Source of the DNA: Adiantum capillus-veneris
Lineage: Eukaryota > Streptophyta > Polypodiopsida > Polypodiales > Pteridaceae
DNA length: 64,000 bases
NCBI GenBank assembly: GCA_014529385.2
Contig: CM043968.1
Location: 31,199,513 to 31,263,512, forward strand
Direction: 5' to 3'
The stretch's first letter is position 1. Each line of letters begins with the position of its first letter. A program made the position numbers and the translations under genes. Under the pieces are notes generated by a model. The model saw only the letters and a program-made list of their open reading frames with translations, had not been told where the DNA came from and ran no database searches. Shown here one piece after another: positions 59,716 through 64,000 of this stretch.

Positions 59716-60832
59716 GTCGACCTGTTCACGAGGGGCTTGGTCCGGAAGGATTTGCAGTTATTTCGAGAAAGACAAAAAAAGGCAACAGATTGCCATTGTC
59801 GCAATTAGAAATTGAAGGAGAATGATTGGGTCCTCTTACATTATGGGAAGGCACTCTCGAGAAAGAAAAAAAAAGGGAAAGGAGCAGCTTCTTTGAAAGC
59901 TTAGCATGAGATAGTTTGGACCTTTTCAGATTTTCTGAAAAGATAGATGATATCTCCTTTGGACTGAAGCTGCCAGAATACTTTGAGGATTCACAATGTT
60001 TTTCATGTGAGTCTCTTAAAGCCTTTTGAAGGCGATGTGCCCGATGATGGGAAGCTAGATGTGCAACCCGAATTGGACGAAAACAAGCAAATTCTCGTCC
60101 CAGAACAGAAATTGGCACAGAAAGAAAGAAAGAAGGTAAAGCGAATTGACGGTTCTTGGTTAAATTCAAGACCTACGTCGCAATGGATGCAAGCGAATGG
60201 AGGAGGAAGACCTAGCAGATATTCCTCGGAATGTGAATCTTTACCTTGAAGCTTTTGGTTTAGCATAGTCTATCCAAATAGAACCCACAATTCAGCTTGG
60301 CCGGAGATCTGGTGCAGTGGGTTTGCACAGAGGGGAGTTACTCCGCTCCTTTGTCAACACATGCCTCGATTTTTGAATACTAGAGTCATTGATGTCTCTT
60401 TGAGCTTCAGGGATACTGAGAGCTGACAGTATTCTGCTGATGACTTTATGAAATGGAGTTCCGGAATATGAAACTAATTTGTTTTTGACTTGTTTGAAAG
60501 TGCAGGAACTGATAGATGAAATGACTGCAGCATTTTGATCTAATGGATCTCGAATAGACATGGTTACAATAGGGGTTAGTCAATCGAGAATCGATGAGGT
60601 CCCGACTGGATCTAGATGCGATTGCTAGCTACATTGCCGATAAATCATGGTCTAAGATCCGAATGAATGTTGAATGTCATGTGATGTCTTGTGATGTCGA
60701 GTGATGTCCTGTGATGTCCTGTGATGTGACTGTCGATTGGTACATGTGCTAGATGTGTGTTCCTAGTACGTAGGTACTAACAGTCAGTGCCTGCTAAGAC
60801 AGTTTATGGCCTCTGTGTATTACAATGCTTTC

Positions 60833-60842
60833 AAGAGGGGGG
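60833..60842 (+). other. polypurine tract
   Basis: aagagggggg two bases before the LTR start TGTCAC, as expected for plus-strand priming. Confidence 0.8.
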
Positions 60843-60844
60843 TA

Positions 60845-61854
60845 TGTCACAAAGTATGACGTGGCTGCCAAAAACCCTAACCCTAAAACCAGAAACCCTG
60901 ATTCTACTGAAACTCTAACCCTAAAATCAAAAACCCTAATTCTGTCCTAGCCCTAACCCTAAGCCTGATTTGCTGACGTGGCAGGCTGACACGTGGCCTG
61001 TTGTACGGACATCAACGTGATTTACGGAAAGTTGGGCAGCTTTTTGGCGTTGCTTTTTCTACGCAAATTGCTGAGAAAGAGAGATAGAGTGCGCACATGC
61101 ACCAGCAACAAAGAGAGGTACGGTGAGGATGATTGAGTGCCAATCAACCGGGGGAACGCGCACATGCCTTGGGATACCTACCGTATTAGTGAGAGAAGCG
61201 AAGAGAGAGACTGTCAACAACGTGCAGAGTTCTTCACTCAATTAGAAGAGCTCCCGCCACTCAAATGGCTACAACCGGCGCTGAACGTGAAGGCTGAGCT
61301 GGTGCCGTGCCGATTGTCGAAGGTGAAGGAACGGTAGATTAAGACAGGGGCGTCGTGGGTCTATGGTGGGCTCACTACGCTTTTCTATCGGAACAAATTG
61401 CGGACAGCTTGCATGTGCGCATGCTAAGATAACCCTCTTTGCTTTATTTTAGCAAGAGAGAGAGAAAGAGAAAGCCTCTCTGCTTTATTTATTGAAAGAA
61501 AGAGAGAGGAAGAACTTTTGCTTTATTTTCAAAGCTTTTACTGGAAGCTTTTGATTTCAGCTTTTGGGGCTCTGCTTTTAGCAACCCTTGTAACTTTAAA
61601 TATGTGAGCAGGCCTCTCACAACTCAGAGCATGTGGACGCAGAGTCTAAGTGTGAGCGCCTGCCCACACTCTTGTACTTTGACACAGATTAATACAAAAA
61701 GAAATACCGAAAGGGGTGCCAGTCTTTGGGACCCTCTAGGCACGGAACTCCGCCGGGCCAGTGTTGAATCTATTGTGAACTGTGAATTGTTTTGAAGTGG
61801 TTATTTGGTGCTGTCGCAATAGATTCTTGACTTGGAGTGTCCAAGTCTGTTACA
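60845..61854 (+). repeat. gypsy 3' LTR (about 1,010 bp) with telomere-like motifs
   Basis: It runs TGTCACAAAG...TCTGTTACA after the polypurine tract. Its U3 holds a cluster of aaaccctaa/ccctaaccct motifs (60872-60962), two tgacgtggc and one acacgtggcc ACGT-core motifs, GCTTTT motifs, then a TATA-like region near 61595. Its last 300 bp match the tandem LTR pieces at 55130-55804. Confidence 0.8.
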
Positions 61855-61855
61855 C

Positions 61856-62543
61856 TACTTCAGGTTGTCCACTGGCACCTCACCTTTGAAAGGCCTCAAC
61901 AGACTCACATGAAATGCATTGTGAATCTTCCTGGTATCTGTTAACTTCAATCTGAAGGATACATCATTTATCTTGTCCTGAATCTGGAAAGGGACATAGT
62001 ATCGCATACTCAACTTTGAAAAAAGTCGCTCCTTGCCCTCTCATTTCCTAAGTCGTTGCCTTCTCAAACCGGAGAAGCACCCGGTCACCTTCCTTCAATT
62101 GCAAGTCACGTCGATGCTTGTCCGTTGCCTTCTTATGTCGTGCTTGAGACTTCTCAAGAGCCTCACCACCCTTTGCAAAAGCAGTTTCCAAATCCTCAAC
62201 ACACTGATCTGCTTCAAAAATCTAATCATTCGTACTTAGAATAGGTGAAACCTTCTTAGCACCCTCGATGATCTCAAAAAGGCACCTTCCCCGTAGATGT
62301 ATGTACTGTGTTGTTGTAGGCAAACTCCACCAAGGGCAAATACTTCTCCCACTGAGCCTTGTAATCAGACATGTAAGACTTCAACAAGTTCAGAACCACT
62401 GAATTCGCTATCTCCGATTGCCCATTTGTCTGTGGGTGGAAAGAGGACAAGAATTGTAACCCAGTGCCAATATTCTCCCAGATTGCCCTCCAAAACAAAC
62501 TAGTAAAACAAGGATCTCTCTCTGAAACTATAGACCGAGGCAT
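61856..62543 (-). pseudogene. opposing gypsy integrase remnant (fossil)
   Basis: The minus strand reads ERDPCFTSLFWRAIW, SSFHPQTNGQSEIANSVVLN and WEKYLPLVEFAYNNTVHTST at 62543-62274, and further left carries the C-terminal IHNAFHVSLLRPF-like segment. It abuts the 3' LTR of the plus-strand element tail to tail. It belongs to a related but distinct gypsy copy. Confidence 0.8.
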
Positions 62544-62649
62544 GTCATGTAGTCAAAATTTTTGTCACAGAAACAGTTAAGCCAAATCATTTGGCTTAAC
62601 TATCTTCTTGACCGGAACAAAATGAGCTTGCTTGCTAATGGCTGTCGAA

Positions 62650-62765
62650 ATCATAGTTACCCAAAACGAGAAATTGGAACGGGGAACGCGGAACGGCAAC
62701 TTGCACGAAATGCTATTCCCTGTTTCGGATACTCATGTCTGAAACATGGAACGGGAAATTAGGAT
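62650..62765 (-). repeat. GTTCC-rich dispersed repeat, copy 2
   Basis: Reverse-complement copy of 54675-54790 (atagttacc...ggaacggggaacg...catgtctgaaacatggaacggg). Confidence 0.65.
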
Positions 62766-62895
62766 GAGAACGGGGAACGTGTCACAAAACAGGAGCGTAC
62801 ACGAGCACTTAGAAAATCTGAAAATTATAATCCTTTGAAAACATGAGAGAAGGGAGAAGATCGACACAGTATTGGGGACCGGAAGATGGGTTGGT

Positions 62896-62919
62896 CCCCC
62901 CCCCCCCCCCCCCCCCCCC
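62896..62919. repeat. poly-C tract (24 C)
   Basis: Homopolymer C run. Confidence 0.97.
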
Positions 62920-63009
62920 GTTAAGAGTATTCTTTTATTCAAGGAGAATTCTTATACAAGCTCGAGAACCCGAGGAAACCCCTCCGTTGAGTTATCTTAA
63001 ACCCGAAGG

Positions 63010-63180
63010 TCGTGCTTTCCCGTAAAGGGCTTGGGCACAAGGCCGTTCCTTCCCGTAAGGGACTTAGGCGCGAAGCCGTACTTTCCCGTAAGGGACTTAG
63101 GCGTGAAGCCGTACTTTCCCGTAAGGGACTTAGGCGTGAAGCCGTACTTCCCGTTAAGGGCCTTCCCGTAAGACGGGAGA
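63010..63180. repeat. 33-bp minisatellite, about 5 units
   Basis: The unit holds tttcccgtaagggacttagg followed by cgtgaagccgtac, about 33 bp, with about five copies of decreasing fidelity to the edges. Because 33 is a multiple of three it stays open in several frames (LTGKYGFTPKS on the minus strand, KGLRREAVLSR on the plus), which is not evidence of a gene. Confidence 0.85.
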
Positions 63181-63474
63181 TTCCAACAAAACAAACCACA
63201 CAAACACGCGACAACAATTCGTATGGCGAATCCACAATAGATACCTGTCGCTCTTGCGTGGGAAAAAGCGACTTCCGTGCTTCGTAGTCTCGCGATCTCT
63301 TGCGACAGAGTCTTCTCTTGCTGACGTTGGTACCTCCTTTGAGTGAGGGCATGTGGTGCTTTTATAGCTCCCTGGCCACGGCACGAATAGCTGCTCGCGT
63401 AGAGATCGCGGCCGTTTTTTTCTTTTTTCTTTTTTCTTTTTTTTTTGCGTTGTTCTACCCGAAATAGGGAGAGA

Positions 63475-63550
63475 GAATTCGTTGGCTGGTTTTGTTGCTT
63501 TATCTTCTAAGTGGCTGGCTGGTTTTGTTGCTTTATCTTCTAAGTGGCTG
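63475..63550. repeat. tandem duplication of about 33 bp
   Basis: The phrase ggctggttttgttgctttat followed by cttctaagt occurs twice in a row with no visible change. Confidence 0.85.
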
Positions 63551-64000
63551 CCCACTTATTAAGTGGGCGGCCGGCATATTTTAAAATTGGTCTGAACTTG
63601 CCCAAAAACTCAATAAAACCATATAAGTTAAAACCAATGCATTTCACAACACTTCCCAGGCGTCCCTGGATGCAACCACATGCACGAATGCAATGCAAAC
63701 ATAGATTCCTCGCGGGAAAGCGTCTGCCTTCCCGCGATTGTTCCTGCTTTTCGTAAAAAGCTTCATTGAACCCATCTTTATTCCTGTGCTTGCGTTCTTA
63801 CGCATATTTTCTTACTCAGTTCGGATTTCCTCCTTAGCCTACGGGATGCCCCCTTACTGATGCACCCGTCACCCATCATGTGACGCATCAGGGGCACCCG
63901 TTACCCGGCCCTTTCCACCGAACGTACGGAAACTCCTTCGCGATGTTTACCGTCACCCATCAAATGACACATCAGAGTTGTTCGTTCCTTATGGTAGTTC
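63551..64000. other. unrecognised right edge
   Basis: Pyrimidine-rich DNA with a repeated phrase cgtcacccatca.gtgac.catca (about 63867 and 63950). It may be part of another element cut by the window end. Confidence 0.3.

Larger units (their letters stand above)
58750..61854 (+). mobile_element. 5'-truncated Ty3/gypsy element with 3' LTR (fossil)
   Basis: Only the 3' part of a plus-strand gypsy element remains: the RNase H end (KKLVANTLSRKPLVMAISAI near 58870), integrase (59045-59715), a C-terminal IHNVFHVSLLKPFEGDVPDD motif (59990-60050), a spacer, a polypurine tract and a 1-kb LTR. RT and everything upstream are missing. There are several breaks by eye. Confidence 0.85.

Noticed and set aside
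60292-60561. 89-codon minus-strand gene
   Set aside because: It overlaps the spacer between integrase and LTR of a plus-strand gypsy fossil, and the matching scrap at 53.2 kb does not keep the frame.
60872-60962. Interstitial telomere
   Set aside because: The motifs are mixed with variants and lie at a fixed place inside an LTR U3, not as a uniform CCCTAAA array.
63010-63180. CRISPR array
   Set aside because: The units are contiguous 33-bp copies with no unique spacers, in a plant-type genome.

Overview
The window looks like nuclear DNA of a large plant genome, most likely a leptosporangiate fern. The reasons are a long array of PLS-type pentatricopeptide (PPR) repeats of the kind expanded in ferns, plant-type LTR retrotransposons (Ty1/copia and Ty3/gypsy), very long (CT)n, (CA)n and poly-C tracts, and intron-bearing host-type exons. 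The lineage is inferred from repeat style and is not proven. Nothing bacterial, organellar or viral is seen.

Layout. 0.8-9.0 kb: a decayed PPR array on the + strand, about 17 recognisable copies of a 310-350 bp unit, containing a 2-kb tandem duplication (326-2344 / 2345-4360). 9.3-14.07 kb: a fairly well preserved Ty1/copia retrotransposon fossil with a 3' LTR but no recognisable 5' LTR. 14.1-21.2 kb: microsatellite-rich, AT-rich DNA with degenerate short repeats. 22.2-26.5 kb: a minus-strand LTR element carrying only gag, with the gag segment duplicated in tandem. 26.5-32.8 kb: mostly unrecognised, with a 51-unit CT repeat, a small PPR scrap and a TATA promoter preceded by an array of heat-shock-element-like TTCTAGAA sites. 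32.88-41.77 kb: a structurally complete minus-strand Ty3/gypsy-like element with LTRs, tRNA-Asp-type primer site, polypurine tract and probable target duplication; it has gag and protease-like regions but no visible reverse transcriptase or integrase. 41.8-48.2 kb: unrecognised DNA with copia gag and gypsy RT fossils.

The one convincing host gene is a minus-strand multi-exon C2H2 zinc-finger/AT-hook protein at 48.29-49.70 kb. Two of its exons are both 138 bp, both in phase 0, and encode related fingers, which suggests an internal exon duplication. Next come a short acidic ORF (50.66 kb), a hAT transposase C-terminus with a probable intron (51.25-51.93 kb), and a 405-bp element with terminal inverted repeats and tRNA-like Pol III boxes set between two poly-C tracts (52.57-52.97 kb).

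From 53 kb to the end is a patchwork of LTR elements: a copia LTR with primer site (54.36-54.66 kb), tandem and inverted copies of one gypsy LTR family (55.1-57.2 kb), a LINE scrap, a 5'-truncated gypsy pol with its 3' LTR (58.75-61.85 kb), an opposing gypsy integrase remnant (61.86-62.54 kb), and a 33-bp minisatellite at 63.0 kb. No genes cooperate in a pathway here; the window is a repeat-dominated intergenic region around a single regulatory gene. All calls were made by eye; no database search was run.
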